DNA from: Lachnospiraceae bacterium
Lineage (GTDB): Bacteria > Bacillota > Clostridia > Lachnospirales > Lachnospiraceae
DNA: 64,000 bases
Assembly: GCA_022791635.1 (NCBI GenBank)
Contig: JAAVZL010000033.1
Coordinates: forward strand, 1-64,000
Reading direction: 5' to 3'
The notes below the pieces were generated by a model, which searched no databases, was not told where the DNA came from, and saw only the letters and a program-made list of their open reading frames with translations. The translations under genes were made by a program, and so were the position numbers. Of this stretch, positions 52,299 to 61,018 are shown piece after piece. Every line of letters starts with the position of its first letter. The stretch's first letter is position 1.

Positions 52299-53594
52299 TT
52301 ATTTGTCCGAACCGTCGTCCTTCGTCTTTCTGGATAATGCAAATATGGCAACAAGAATCGCAATCACGGCAACCAGCCCCAGAACGATTGTCAGCGTATT
52401 GCTTCCGGCTCCTCCGCTGTTTACCGTCTGCGCAGCCGACGTGGGCGCAGGATCCGCTTCTCCTTCTGTGGAAGCAGCTACAGCAGCCGTATTCTGCACG
52501 CCGTTCCCGTACGCATTGGAGGATACCCGCTCCATAAGCTCGTCTACCAGCGCAGGATTATCCAAAGAACCGCGAAGGAATTCCGCCACCTGCTCCTGGG
52601 TTGCATCTTTAAAGGTCTGCTTTTCCTCCTCTGTGGGATAATAAATCTCTACGCCGCTGTTTGCCATCTCTTCAATCGCCAGATTTTCCGCCTGGCGGGA
52701 AACGCCTCTGGCCGCAATCGCACAGGTACGGCCTGCCTGCAGAACATACTCCTTCGTCTGAGCATCCAGGCTGTTGTACCAGTTATTGTCGATCACAAGA
52801 AACGCAAGACCTAAAAGATGATTATCCAACGTATAATAAGGCTGCACCTCCTCCAGAGAAGCGCCAAGAATCGTAATTGCCGAGTTTTCCTCTCCGTCTA
52901 CCACACCTGTCTGAAGGCCGCTGTAAAGCTCCAGGAAAGCCATCGGCGTAACTGTAGCGCCAAGCCCCTCTACCAGGGTCATATATACCTCGGATTCCTG
53001 GACACGAATCTTCAAGCCCTCCATATCGTCCGCACAGGTAATTGGTCTCTTACTGTTGGAGAAATTACGGTATCCTCCGTTATCCCAGGCCGCGATAATC
53101 CGAAGACCTGTATCCTCCGCAATCGTATCCCAGAGTTCCGTACCAAAATCACTGTCCAGAATATCATAAGCGGTCAGAGGCGTATCAAACAAATAGGGGA
53201 TCGAAAAAACGGAAATGTCATTGGCAAAGCCTGACAGCGTCCCGTCTGCCGGGGTTCCGCCGGTAAGGGTTCCCGACAAAATATTCTGCAGATTCTCGTT
53301 GGCATCCCCAAGGACGCCGTTGGGATACAGCTCCACCGTATAGGCCCCGTTGGTAGCTGTCTCGAAGCTTCCTTTAAACGCCAGCATTCCGGCATAGGAG
53401 GGATGATTGATTGTCGTTCCGCCAATCGTCAGGGTAGGAGCGTCTGTAAAAGCAAGCTTTACAACCTGACCGCTGTCATTTCCTTCACCGCCTTCCTCTC
53501 TCGCAGGTTCCGCTGCAAGAGCGGACACGGGCAGTGCAAGAGCCAAAGACAGGCTCATCAAAATACCGATCACCGTTTTCAATTTTCTTTTCAT
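52299..53594 (-). CDS. dctP: TRAP substrate-binding protein DctP with C-terminal membrane anchor
   Basis: A 431-residue extracytoplasmic binding protein. The N-terminus has a type I signal peptide ending ALAAEP with no lipobox Cys. The DctP domain shows YTVELYPNGVLGDANENLQNI, FSNSKRPITCADDMEGLKIRVQESEVY and the LYSGLQTGVVDGEENS loop. Unusually, after the domain there is an Ala/Ser/Gly-rich linker (about 365-400), then a hydrophobic helix TIVLGLVAVIAILVAIFAL and a charged tail SRKTKDDGSDK. So it seems held by a C-terminal transmembrane anchor in place of a lipid. GGAG lies before the chosen ATG. First gene of the operon. Confidence 0.9.
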   Translation of the reverse strand: MKRKLKTVIGILMSLSLALALPVSALAAEPAREEGGEGNDSGQVVKLAFTDAPTLTIGGTTINHPSYAGMLAFKGSFETATNGAYTVELYPNGVLGDANENLQNILSGTLTGGTPADGTLSGFANDISVFSIPYLFDTPLTAYDILDSDFGTELWDTIAEDTGLRIIAAWDNGGYRNFSNSKRPITCADDMEGLKIRVQESEVYMTLVEGLGATVTPMAFLELYSGLQTGVVDGEENSAITILGASLEEVQPYYTLDNHLLGLAFLVIDNNWYNSLDAQTKEYVLQAGRTCAIAARGVSRQAENLAIEEMANSGVEIYYPTEEEKQTFKDATQEQVAEFLRGSLDNPALVDELMERVSSNAYGNGVQNTAAVAASTEGEADPAPTSAAQTVNSGGAGSNTLTIVLGLVAVIAILVAIFALSRKTKDDGSDK

Positions 53595-53642
53595 ATCATT
53601 CTCCATTCTTTTGTTTGTTCACAACAGGTAACTTTAAACAAC

Positions 53643-53669
53643 ATCATACAATATGATTGTATCATATCA
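53643..53669. promoter_or_regulatory. Candidate FadR-type operator upstream of dctP
   Basis: ATACAAT and ATTGTAT form a perfect inverted repeat with a 3-base spacer (53646-53662), extended by ATCAT on both sides. On the minus strand it reads TTGTATGAT, as at the other two sites of the locus. Confidence 0.55.
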
Positions 53670-53789
53670 TTTTCACCAATAATATTCAAGATGTATTTTG
53701 TTATATAAGCATTTTTCGTTTTATTGACCAATAATCGCTCCAAAAATTCAGCATTTCGACGAACAAAAGCAGGCGGAAGCCTTATTATG

Positions 53790-53812
53790 ATAAAAAGGTA
53801 CAAAAATACCTT
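53790..53812 (-). terminator. Weak terminator after the SASP gene
   Basis: On the minus strand AAGGTA pairs with TACCTT around six bases, followed by TTTTTA. The stem is short. The remaining 280 bases between dctP and this gene hold the dctP operator and AT-rich sequence without other recognisable features. Confidence 0.45.
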
Positions 53813-53887
53813 GGGACAATCTGGACATTCCATTTACACACAGCATTGCCACAAGGCATTTTCATTTACGATTATAAATATTTTCCC

Positions 53888-54124
53888 TCAGAGAAGCTCC
53901 TCAATCAAAAGCTCCCGTTCCTCATCCTCTTTTTTCAGCTTTGCCTGCATTTCCTTCTTCTTCTTGGTCATCAGACCGCCGATGCGTCCTGTTTCCTTAG
54001 CGGAGAGAGCTTTCCAGCCCTCGGACACAACCTTATCCAGAAGGCCCAATTCTTCGGCAATTTCGTATTTCAACTGTTCCTCCGGTTCCAGATTTTTTAA
54101 ATCCACTTTTTTTACTTTTGACAT
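53888..54124 (-). CDS. Small acid-soluble spore protein, alpha/beta type
   Basis: A 78-residue DNA-binding spore protein that coats and protects spore DNA. The alpha/beta SASP motifs are clear: LKYEIAEELGLLDKV (germination-protease site region EIAEE) and GWKALSAKETGRIGGLMTKKKKEM. The tail is Lys/Glu-rich and helical. Start MSKVKKVDL is chosen because the family begins just before the conserved block; GAAAGGGG lies about 13 bases upstream, and a perfect hairpin (54125-54175) ends exactly at the ATG. It lies downstream of secA. Presence of this gene argues that the host forms spores. Confidence 0.85.
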   Translation of the reverse strand: MSKVKKVDLKNLEPEEQLKYEIAEELGLLDKVVSEGWKALSAKETGRIGGLMTKKKKEMQAKLKKEDEERELLIEELL

Positions 54125-54175
54125 AAACTGGCCATACCCCTTTCTATTTCCATATATTAGGAGTATGGCCAGTTT
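54125..54175 (-). promoter_or_regulatory. Perfect hairpin abutting the SASP start codon
   Basis: AAACTGGCCATAC (54125-54137) and GTATGGCCAGTTT (54163-54175) are exact 13-base inverted repeats with a 25-base loop. On the mRNA the 3' arm ends right at ATG and the GAAAGGGG ribosome site is in the loop. It could limit translation or help end secA transcription, although there is no long T-run. Confidence 0.6.
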
Positions 54176-54217
54176 CTTTTCGCTTATTCGATTTTTCAGA
54201 GATCGCAATAATGATTT

Positions 54218-56782
54218 TTATTTCCTGCCGCAGCACTGTTTATACTTCTTGCCGCTTCCGCAAGGACAGGGATCGTTGGGATAGATCTTTTCGCTCTCCC
54301 GCTTCTTGGGCGCTCTTGCAAGGCTGGTGTCCTTATTGGTGCCTGTCACCTTAGCTACCTGCTCACGCTCTGCCTTTTCCTCCACCCGCACATGGAGCAG
54401 AATCCGCACCGTCTCCTCCTGGATGCTGGAGGTCATAGCCGAGAACATCTCATAGCCGCTTAGCTTATACTCTACCAGAGGATCCCGCTGTGCAAAGGCC
54501 TGAAGGCCGATGCCCTGGCGAAGCTGATCCATATCGTCAATGTGATCCATCCATTTTCGATCAATGACCTTTAAGAGGAACACCCGCTCCAATTCCCGAA
54601 GCATCTCCAGATTGGGGAATTCTGCCTCCTTAAGCTCATAAAGCTTCACGGCCTCTTCCTTTAAAAGGTGTTTTAGCTCGTTCTTCTTTTTTCCGTTTAC
54701 CCGCTCCGCTGTTATGGGCTTTAAGGGAATGGTTGGAAGCAACATCTCGTTGAGCCCCTTCAAATCCCACTCCTCCGGATCCTGGTCATCCCCAATGAGG
54801 GTATCCACTGTATTCTCTACCGTATCCGTGAGCATCTTGTAAATGGCATCCCGCATACTCTCGCCGTTCAGCACCCGACGGCGTTCTGCATAGATAATCT
54901 CACGCTGCTCGTTCATCACCTGATCGTATTCCAGCAGATTCTTACGAATTCCGAAATTGTTGTTCTCTATCTTCTTCTGAGCCTTCTCAATGGCATCGGA
55001 AAGCATCTTGTGCTCAATCTCTTCATTTTCCGGCACACCAAGGGCGTTGAAAATCCCCATCAGACGCTCGGAGCCAAAGAGACGCATCAAATCATCCTCC
55101 AAGGAGATGTAGAAGCGGGATTGACCCGGATCTCCCTGACGTCCGGAACGTCCCCGAAGCTGATTATCAATCCGGCGGGACTCGTGACGCTCCGTGCCGA
55201 TGATCTTTAGACCTCCTGCCTCCCGGGCCTCATCGTCCAGCTTAATATCCGTACCACGTCCTGCCATGTTGGTAGCAATGGTCACGGCTCCGTGCTGACC
55301 TGCCAGAGCAACAATCTCCGCCTCCCGCTCATGGAACTTGGCGTTTAACACCTCATGAGGAATTCCTCTTCTGCGCAGCAGCACGCTCAGCTCCTCGGAA
55401 GCCTCGATGGTAATGGTACCCACCAGTACCGGCTGTCCCTTTGCATGAGCCTCCTCAATGGCATTTACCACAGCAAGGAGCTTCTCCCTTCGGGTCTTGT
55501 ATACGGCGTCCTGGAGATCCTGACGGACAACGGGGCGGTTGGTGGGAATCTCGATCACGTCCATGCCGTAGATTTCCCGGAACTCCTTTTCCTCTGTAAG
55601 GGCCGTACCGGTCATACCTGCCTTTTTCGCATATTTATTGAAAAAGTTCTGGAAGGTAATGTTGGCCAGGGTCTTACTCTCCCGCTTTACCTTCACATGC
55701 TCTTTGGCCTCAATGGCCTGATGGAGTCCGTCGGAATAACGCCGCCCCGGCATAATACGACCGGTAAATTCGTCTACAATCAGAACCTGATCGTCCTTCA
55801 CCACATAATCCTGATCCCGGAACATAAGATAATTGGCCCGTAAAGCCAGGATAATATTGTGCTGAATCTCCAGATTTTCCGGATCTGCCAGATTCTCAAT
55901 GTGGAAATACTGCTCCACCCGCTTTACGCCGTCGTCGGTGAGATTGACTACCTTGTCCTTTTCATTGACAATAAACTCTCCCGTCTCCACAATCTCCTCG
56001 CCCATAATGGCATTCATCTTGGAGAATTCCCCGCTGGCCTCGCCTCGCTTCATGGTCTTTGCCAGAGCGTCGCAGATCTCATAGAGCTTCGTGGATTTAC
56101 CGCTCTGCCCGGAAATAATCAGGGGAGTACGGGCCTCGTCGATAAGCACCGAGTCCACCTCATCGATGATGGCATAGTGAAGCTCCCGCTGTACCAGCTG
56201 CTCCTTGTAAATCACCATATTGTCCCGAAGGTAGTCAAAGCCCAGCTCATTGTTGGTCACATAAGTGATATCGCAGTTGTATGCCAAACGCCGTTCGTCG
56301 TTGGTATTGCTGTTGAGCACCACACCCACAGTCAGTCCCAAAGCCTCGTGAACCTTTCCCATCCACTCCGCGTCACGGTGGGCCAGGTAGTCGTTGACCG
56401 TTACGATATGAACGCCCCTTCCCTCCAGTGCATTTAAGTAAGCCGGAAGGGTGGAAACCAGAGTTTTTCCTTCACCTGTTTTCATCTCCGCAATACGGCC
56501 CTGGTGAAGGATGATTCCGCCGATGAGCTGTACCCGGTAATGCTCCATGCCAAGGGCGCGTCTGGCTGCTTCCCGCACTGCGGCAAAAGCCTCTACCAGC
56601 AGATCGTCCAGTGTTTCGCCTGCAGCAAGACGCTCCTTAAATTCCTTTGTCTTTCCACGGAGCTCCTCGTCGGACAGCTCCATCATCCCGGGCCGCAGGG
56701 CCTCAATTTTGTCAACAGTAGGATAAATCAGCTTTAACTCCCGCTCACTGTGGGTACCGAACATTTTCGTAAATATACTCAT
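54218..56782 (-). CDS. secA: Preprotein translocase ATPase SecA
   Basis: The 854-residue motor of the Sec pathway. Walker A is [14 protein letters not shown], Walker [22 protein letters not shown], and [51 protein letters not shown] (in parts) and the wing/scaffold blocks are present. The C-terminal zinc finger is complete: [17 protein letters not shown]. It binds SecYEG and SecB-independent clients at the membrane. It has its own promoter (56854-56882). This is the canonical SecA1, not the accessory SecA2. Confidence 0.96.
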   Translation of the reverse strand: MSIFTKMFGTHSERELKLIYPTVDKIEALRPGMMELSDEELRGKTKEFKERLAAGETLDDLLVEAFAAVREAARRALGMEHYRVQLIGGIILHQGRIAEMKTGEGKTLVSTLPAYLNALEGRGVHIVTVNDYLAHRDAEWMGKVHEALGLTVGVVLNSNTNDERRLAYNCDITYVTNNELGFDYLRDNMVIYKEQLVQRELHYAIIDEVDSVLIDEARTPLIISGQSGKSTKLYEICDALAKTMKRGEASGEFSKMNAIMGEEIVETGEFIVNEKDKVVNLTDDGVKRVEQYFHIENLADPENLEIQHNIILALRANYLMFRDQDYVVKDDQVLIVDEFTGRIMPGRRYSDGLHQAIEAKEHVKVKRESKTLANITFQNFFNKYAKKAGMTGTALTEEKEFREIYGMDVIEIPTNRPVVRQDLQDAVYKTRREKLLAVVNAIEEAHAKGQPVLVGTITIEASEELSVLLRRRGIPHEVLNAKFHEREAEIVALAGQHGAVTIATNMAGRGTDIKLDDEAREAGGLKIIGTERHESRRIDNQLRGRSGRQGDPGQSRFYISLEDDLMRLFGSERLMGIFNALGVPENEEIEHKMLSDAIEKAQKKIENNNFGIRKNLLEYDQVMNEQREIIYAERRRVLNGESMRDAIYKMLTDTVENTVDTLIGDDQDPEEWDLKGLNEMLLPTIPLKPITAERVNGKKKNELKHLLKEEAVKLYELKEAEFPNLEMLRELERVFLLKVIDRKWMDHIDDMDQLRQGIGLQAFAQRDPLVEYKLSGYEMFSAMTSSIQEETVRILLHVRVEEKAEREQVAKVTGTNKDTSLARAPKKRESEKIYPNDPCPCGSGKKYKQCCGRK

Positions 56783-56853
56783 TTAAGCTTAAACTCCTGT
56801 TTTTTTCATTTTGCAGAGCTGACAGCTTATTTTGCCGTAATCCCTGTTTTTGT

Positions 56854-56882
56854 ATTGTAGCACTATCTAAGGGATTATTCAA
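56854..56882 (-). promoter_or_regulatory. Promoter of secA
   Basis: On the minus strand TTGAAT and TACAAT are 17 bases apart, with TGC directly before the -10 box (extended -10). It is 72 bases upstream of the start codon. Confidence 0.75.
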
Positions 56883-56930
56883 GGAAAAGCGCGTATTTCC
56901 CCGGAACACCTATTTCATCCATCCCATCTC

Positions 56931-57002
56931 CTATGCCACCTTTGGGCCTACCGTAAGCCCCAAAGGCAATCGTTCTCGTTTCTTTCTCTTTGGATTAGAC
57001 AT
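56931..57002 (-). CDS. Possible 23-residue basic peptide upstream of secA
   Basis: A short frame MSNPKRKKRERLPLGL... ending GPKVA, with seven Lys/Arg among the first eleven residues. GGAGG lies seven bases before its ATG, but that site is the 3' arm of the hpf terminator hairpin, so it would be hidden when folded. No known family; it may be a chance frame. Confidence 0.3.
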   Translation of the reverse strand: MSNPKRKKRERLPLGLTVGPKVA

Positions 57003-57056
57003 AAAAATACCTCCAAAGTAGATTTTGTTTCGTTGCTTTGTCTACTTTAGAGGTAT
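57003..57056 (-). terminator. Terminator downstream of hpf
   Basis: On the minus strand ATACCTC-AAAGTAGA pairs with TCTACTTTGGAGGTAT, followed by TTTTTA. It separates hpf from secA. Confidence 0.85.
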
Positions 57057-57153
57057 CCTATTATCTGCCGGCTTATCTTCCTAATTTCTTTTCCATTTAT
57101 GCCTTAAGCCTTCCAAGAGCCTGATTTTTCAAAGAGTAAACCCTGACGCAAAA

Positions 57154-57678
57154 TCAATCCTCCGGCTCCATCAGTCCGTAGGTATTGCCCTTTCTCTTAT
57201 ACACCACATTCACCTGATCCGTCTCCGCATTTACAAATACGTAAAAGCTGTGGCCGAGCATCTCCATCTGAATGCAAGCGTCTTCCGGATACATGGGCTT
57301 CCGATCGTAGAGCTTCGTACGAATGATCTTTACCTCCTCATCCTCTGCCTCCCGATCGATAAACTCCTGACGGAAGCTGCCGCCCCCCTGCTCTCTTTGA
57401 ACCAGTTTGTTCTTGTATTTGCGAAGCTGACGCTCAATAACCTCCTCCACCAAATCAATGGATACATACATATCATTGCTTACCTGCTCGGAACGAATCA
57501 CCGTTCCCTTTACAGGAATTGTAACTTCAATCTTCTGTCTCTCTTTTTCAACGCTTAGGGTTACCTGAACCTCTGTGTCCGGAGTAAAATAGCGCTCTAA
57601 CTTCCCAAGCTTGTCCGTAATTGCCGTCCGAAGGCCTTCTGTTACTTCGATGTTTTTTCCGCTGATAATATAACGCAT
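57154..57678 (-). CDS. hpf: Long-form ribosome hibernation promoting factor
   Basis: A 174-residue protein that dimerises 70S ribosomes into 100S particles in stationary phase. The N-terminal S30AE domain covers about 1-95 (MRYIISGKNIEVTEGLRTAITDKLGKLERYF, read in parts, and DMYVSIDLVEEVIERQLRKYK), joined by a charged linker to the C-terminal dimerisation domain (IIRTKLYDRKPMYPEDACIQMEMLGHSFYVFVNAETD and VYKRKGNTYGLMEPE, in parts). Length fits the long form of Firmicutes. It starts 23 bases after the hisA stop, so they may share a transcript. Confidence 0.95.
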   Translation of the reverse strand: MRYIISGKNIEVTEGLRTAITDKLGKLERYFTPDTEVQVTLSVEKERQKIEVTIPVKGTVIRSEQVSNDMYVSIDLVEEVIERQLRKYKNKLVQREQGGGSFRQEFIDREAEDEEVKIIRTKLYDRKPMYPEDACIQMEMLGHSFYVFVNAETDQVNVVYKRKGNTYGLMEPED

Positions 57679-57701
57679 CTAATCAACTCCTTTACCGTTT
57701 G

Positions 57702-58472
57702 TTATTGCAAGTATACCACATCTTGGTAAGGGATACAACCACCAAAGAGACTTAAGGCGCTGCCGATGGTCACATCCAGCCGGTCTTTTCCAAGCTTCTT
57801 TAAACGCCGAACATCCTCCATGGTACCCACGCCTCCCGCATAGGTAACGGGAATTCCCTGCCAGCCTCCCAGAAGAACAGCCAGCTCCTCCTCGATTCCC
57901 GAGGCTTTTCCCTCCACATCTACAGCGTGAACCAAAAACTCATCGCAGTAACCGGAAAGCTCTGAAAGAAGCGCCTCTGTCACCTGTACCTTTGTAAACC
58001 TTTGCCATCGATCCGTTACAATGTAGTAAGCCCCGTCCCTTTTACGGCAGCTTAAATCCAACACCAGCCGCTCCTTTCCAACAGTATTTACCATACGGCG
58101 CAGATTCTCATAGTAAATGCACCCCTCCCGGAACACATAGGAGGTTACAATCACATGGGAAGCTCCTGCATTCAGATATTCCTCTGCATTCTCCGGCGCA
58201 ATGCCTCCTCCGGCCTGAAGACCACCGGGATATGCTCGAAGGGCCTCAAGGGCCTGTTCCTTTGTAGCCTGGTAGTAAGGGGAATCCGTGCTATTGAGCT
58301 GAATGATATGTCCTCCCCTAAGACCGTTGCTCTGATAAAGCCTTGCATACCAGGCGGCGTTCTGCTTTGACACATAGTTTTCCTTTGCAAAATCCTGCTC
58401 ATCTGTGAGACTGCCGCCCACAATCTGCTTTACCTTACCATTATGGATATCAATACAGGGACGAAAATGCAT
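57702..58472 (-). CDS. hisA: Eukaryotic-type HisA (ProFAR isomerase)
   Basis: A 256-residue TIM-barrel isomerase of histidine synthesis, converting ProFAR to PRFAR. It starts FRPCIDIHNGKVKQIVGGSL, the form found in fungal and plant HIS6/HISN3, in place of the bacterial IPAIDLxxGxxVRL. The catalytic acid pair is Asp8 (CIDIH) and the Asp near 140-180 (DLSCRK / HAVDVEGKASG); AGGGIAPENAEEYLNAGASHVIVTS and YAGGVGTMEDV are phosphate loops. No other his gene is nearby. A MITE-like element lies 28 bases upstream of its start and may have replaced its promoter region. Confidence 0.88.
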   Translation of the reverse strand: MHFRPCIDIHNGKVKQIVGGSLTDEQDFAKENYVSKQNAAWYARLYQSNGLRGGHIIQLNSTDSPYYQATKEQALEALRAYPGGLQAGGGIAPENAEEYLNAGASHVIVTSYVFREGCIYYENLRRMVNTVGKERLVLDLSCRKRDGAYYIVTDRWQRFTKVQVTEALLSELSGYCDEFLVHAVDVEGKASGIEEELAVLLGGWQGIPVTYAGGVGTMEDVRRLKKLGKDRLDVTIGSALSLFGGCIPYQDVVYLQ

Positions 58473-58500
58473 GGCAAACTCCTTTTCCTATCTGAATATA

Positions 58501-58626
58501 CAAGAACCGCCACCTAGATCCGAAGGAATCCACCAAGCCTTGCTTGGTACCCCTTAGGATAACTCCTTACCGGGGCGGCCCTCCTCTCTGCGCCGATCAT
58601 CTTTGTTGGCTTAACTTCATGACATT
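58501..58626. mobile_element. MITE-like element, left-truncated copy 1
   Basis: Shares the internal CAAGAACCGCCACC and GGGGCGGCCCTCCTC blocks and the right terminus TTAACTTCATGACATT with copies 2 and 3; about 45 bases of the left end are missing. Like copy 2 it holds the extra palindromic section with CCAAGCCTTGCTTGG. Confidence 0.8.
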
Positions 58627-58633
58627 TCGGGCT

Positions 58634-59278
58634 TTATACGGAATAGAAGAAATCCAGGGCAGCGTTCCGGCAGCCTGCCACATGAGAACGCATCTTCAAG
58701 GCGCCCTCTTCAAACTCCTGGTCAATCAGGCAATCCAGAATCTCCAGATGCTCCTTTAAAGCCTCCTGCATATGCTCTTTATTCTCCGTGCTGGAAACAA
58801 TGATCCGGGTATTTTTATCAAACACCTTTTTCATCATATCTATAATATAGGAATTTCCACAGTAGCCGATAATGGCTAAATGCATGGCCGTATCCATCTC
58901 GTACCCCTTTTCGACGGAAGGCTGGCCCGACAGAAATCGCTTCTTCCATGCAAGTAGCTCCTCCTTAGGCATTCTGGGCCCTGCAAGCTTCAAGGCAATG
59001 GGCTCAATCTCCATCCGGGCCTGAAAAATCTGAACAATATCGCTTAAAAGAATATCCGTCACCAGAATTCCTTTTTTGGGAACAATACACAAAAAGCCTT
59101 CCATCTCCAAAATGCTGATGGCCTCCCGAATGGGGGTGCGGCTAAAACCCAGTTCCTCCGCCAGCTGCGCCTCATTGAGCATACTCCCCGGCTGATATTC
59201 ACAGCTGATAATCTTCTTTTTTAAGATGGAATATGCCTGAAGCTTCAGATTCTTTCTTGGTGATTGTTTATTTGTCAT
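58634..59278 (-). CDS. GntR-family regulator with FCD domain
   Basis: A 214-residue FadR-subfamily regulator. The helix-turn-helix is MLNEAQLAEELGFSRTPIREAISILEMEG, the wing VPKKGILVTDI. The FCD domain contains FQARMEIEPIALKLAG, DTAMHLAIIGYC (metal-ligand Asp/His) and a C-terminal MRSHVAGCRNAALDFF. It is not directly beside the hydroxyacid dehydrogenase operon but is the nearest regulator to it. The 281 bases upstream to the next gene hold TTGTACACAA (59365-59374), a possible self-operator, and nothing else clear. Confidence 0.88.
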   Translation of the reverse strand: MTNKQSPRKNLKLQAYSILKKKIISCEYQPGSMLNEAQLAEELGFSRTPIREAISILEMEGFLCIVPKKGILVTDILLSDIVQIFQARMEIEPIALKLAGPRMPKEELLAWKKRFLSGQPSVEKGYEMDTAMHLAIIGYCGNSYIIDMMKKVFDKNTRIIVSSTENKEHMQEALKEHLEILDCLIDQEFEEGALKMRSHVAGCRNAALDFFYSV

Positions 59279-59559
59279 GGCTTATAAAACTCCCGTTCCT
59301 GTATTTTTCCTTGTCCTGCCTGCCGCAGCTTTCTTTAAAATGTCTGTTATCCGTTCTATCAATCTTGTACACAATGCCAATGCCATTTCATGAAACCTAG
59401 AAAGCTTGTAAAGGCACCGGTCAATTTTGATGGGCCCGCTTCCTTTAGCTGTGTATCATCTTTATGGAAATTATAATCTATTTCCTGGGAAATCACAAGT
59501 AACGAAAAGAAGATCCAAGCATAAACTGTAAGGAGAACAGATTACAATGAGGGATACTT

Positions 59560-60828
59560 ATGCACGAATTTCCCATAAAGGCTGCACAGACAGAAGCCCC
59601 GGAGAAAGGCCGCCTGCAAATCCATGTTACATCTGCCCTTGGTGCAACGCCCATCCCAGGAGCAAAGGTCGCCATTTACTATACAGGAGAGCCTGAGCAA
59701 GAGCTTGAGGAGGTCACAACGGACGCCTCCGGCCAGACGGAAACCCTGGAGCTTTCTGCTCCTCCTCTGGAGTACAGTATGGAGCCCAGCGAACAGCAAC
59801 CCTACTCCGAATACACCATCGAAGTGACGGCACCTGGTTATGAGCCAGTGGAGGTGGCAGGCGCTGAAATTCTCCCCGAGGTTACTGCTCTGCAGGATAT
59901 TCAGATGCTTCCTATCCAGGAGGGGCAGGAATACGAGCGCTTTGTAATTCCGGCCCACACCTTATATGGCGATTATCCGCCCAAGATCGCAGAGGCAGAA
60001 ATAAAGCCGGTAAACGAAACCGGAGAAATTGTTTTAAGCCGGGTGGTGGTGCCGGAATATGTGATTGTTCACGACGGTGTACCTACTGACAGCTCTGCCA
60101 GAAATTATTGGGTTCGATATAAGGATTACATCAAAAATGTGGCCTCCAGTGAAATCTATGCAACCTGGAGCGATGCCGCCATCCGCGCCAATATTCTGGC
60201 CATTATGTCTTTTACCATGAATCGTGTATACACCGAATGGTATCGGAACAAGGGCTACGACTTCACCATTACATCCTCTACAGCCTTTGATCACAAATGG
60301 ATCAACGGCAGAAATATTTTCGAGAATATCTCCCGGATAGTAGACGAAATGTTCGGAAATTATTTGTCCCGGCCCAATGTCAAGCAACCCATCCTGACTC
60401 AATACTGTGACGGCCAGCGCGTCACCTGTCCAAACTGGATGAGCCAGTGGGGAAGCCAGTATTTGGGGGAACAGGGCTATTCCACCATTGAAATTTTGCG
60501 GAATTATTACGGCAACAGCATCTATATCAACAGCGCGGAAGAAATTTCCGGCGTTCCCTACTCCTGGCCTGGATCGGATCTGTCCGTGGGCTCCCGGGGA
60601 CAGAAGGTACTGCAGATGCAAGAGCAGCTAAACCGCATCGCCAGGGCCTATCCCGCCATGCCTGTGATTGCCCAGGACGGAATCTTCGGACCTGCCACAG
60701 AAGAGGCCGTGCGTACCTTCCAGTCTATTTTCGGTCTTCCGGCCACCGGGGTGGTGGACTATCCTACCTGGTATAAGATTTCAGAAATATTTGTAGGAGT
60801 TTCCAGAATTGCGGAGTTAAACCCTTAG
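59560..60828 (+). CDS. SpoIID-like and peptidoglycan-binding domain protein
   Basis: A 422-residue protein. An N-terminal carboxypeptidase-regulatory/Ig-like region (GRLQIHVTSALGATPIPGAKVAIYYTG, in parts) covers about 18-110; a SpoIID-like catalytic-type region spans about 150-325 (VVPEYVIVHDGVP, YIKNVASSEIYATW, CDGQRVTCPNWMSQWGSQ); and the C-terminal PG_binding_1 domain (VLQMQEQLNRIARAYP, DGIFGPATEEAVRTFQSIFGLPATGVVD) covers about 350-412. No signal peptide. Clostridial relatives are thought to act in spore or cell wall remodelling. GAGGG lies six bases before the ATG; an out-of-frame ATG at 59547 with AAGGAG could encode a short overlapping leader. Confidence 0.82.
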   Translation: MHEFPIKAAQTEAPEKGRLQIHVTSALGATPIPGAKVAIYYTGEPEQELEEVTTDASGQTETLELSAPPLEYSMEPSEQQPYSEYTIEVTAPGYEPVEVAGAEILPEVTALQDIQMLPIQEGQEYERFVIPAHTLYGDYPPKIAEAEIKPVNETGEIVLSRVVVPEYVIVHDGVPTDSSARNYWVRYKDYIKNVASSEIYATWSDAAIRANILAIMSFTMNRVYTEWYRNKGYDFTITSSTAFDHKWINGRNIFENISRIVDEMFGNYLSRPNVKQPILTQYCDGQRVTCPNWMSQWGSQYLGEQGYSTIEILRNYYGNSIYINSAEEISGVPYSWPGSDLSVGSRGQKVLQMQEQLNRIARAYPAMPVIAQDGIFGPATEEAVRTFQSIFGLPATGVVDYPTWYKISEIFVGVSRIAELNP

Positions 60829-60845
60829 CGGAAATCTCCTAAGGG

Positions 60846-61018
60846 CAATGTCATGAAGTTAAGCTTCCGAAGACGACCGGCGCAAGGGAGGAGGGCCGCC
60901 CTGGATAGGAGTTATCCTAAGGGGTACCAAGCAAGGCTTGGTGGATTCCTTAGGATCTAGGTGGCGGTTCTTGCCTGGAGCCTTCATAAAACTTTTAGAG
61001 CTTAACTTCATGACATTG
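60846..61018. mobile_element. MITE-like element, copy 2 with 10-bp target duplication
   Basis: Terminal inverted repeats CAATGTCATGAAGTTAAGCT/AGCTTAACTTCATGACATTG. Perfect direct repeats CTCCTAAGGG flank it (60836-60845 and 61019-61028). No coding capacity. The interior has a large palindrome around AAGCAAGGCTTGG. Confidence 0.9.

Noticed and set aside
53607..53887. A further small gene between dctP and the SASP gene
   Set aside because: Frames there lack ribosome sites and cover the dctP operator; nothing coding is supported.
59547..59700. Alternative start with better AAGGAG at 59547 for the SpoIID-like gene
   Set aside because: It is out of frame with the conserved protein; the reading frame from 59560 carries all domains and has GAGGG upstream.
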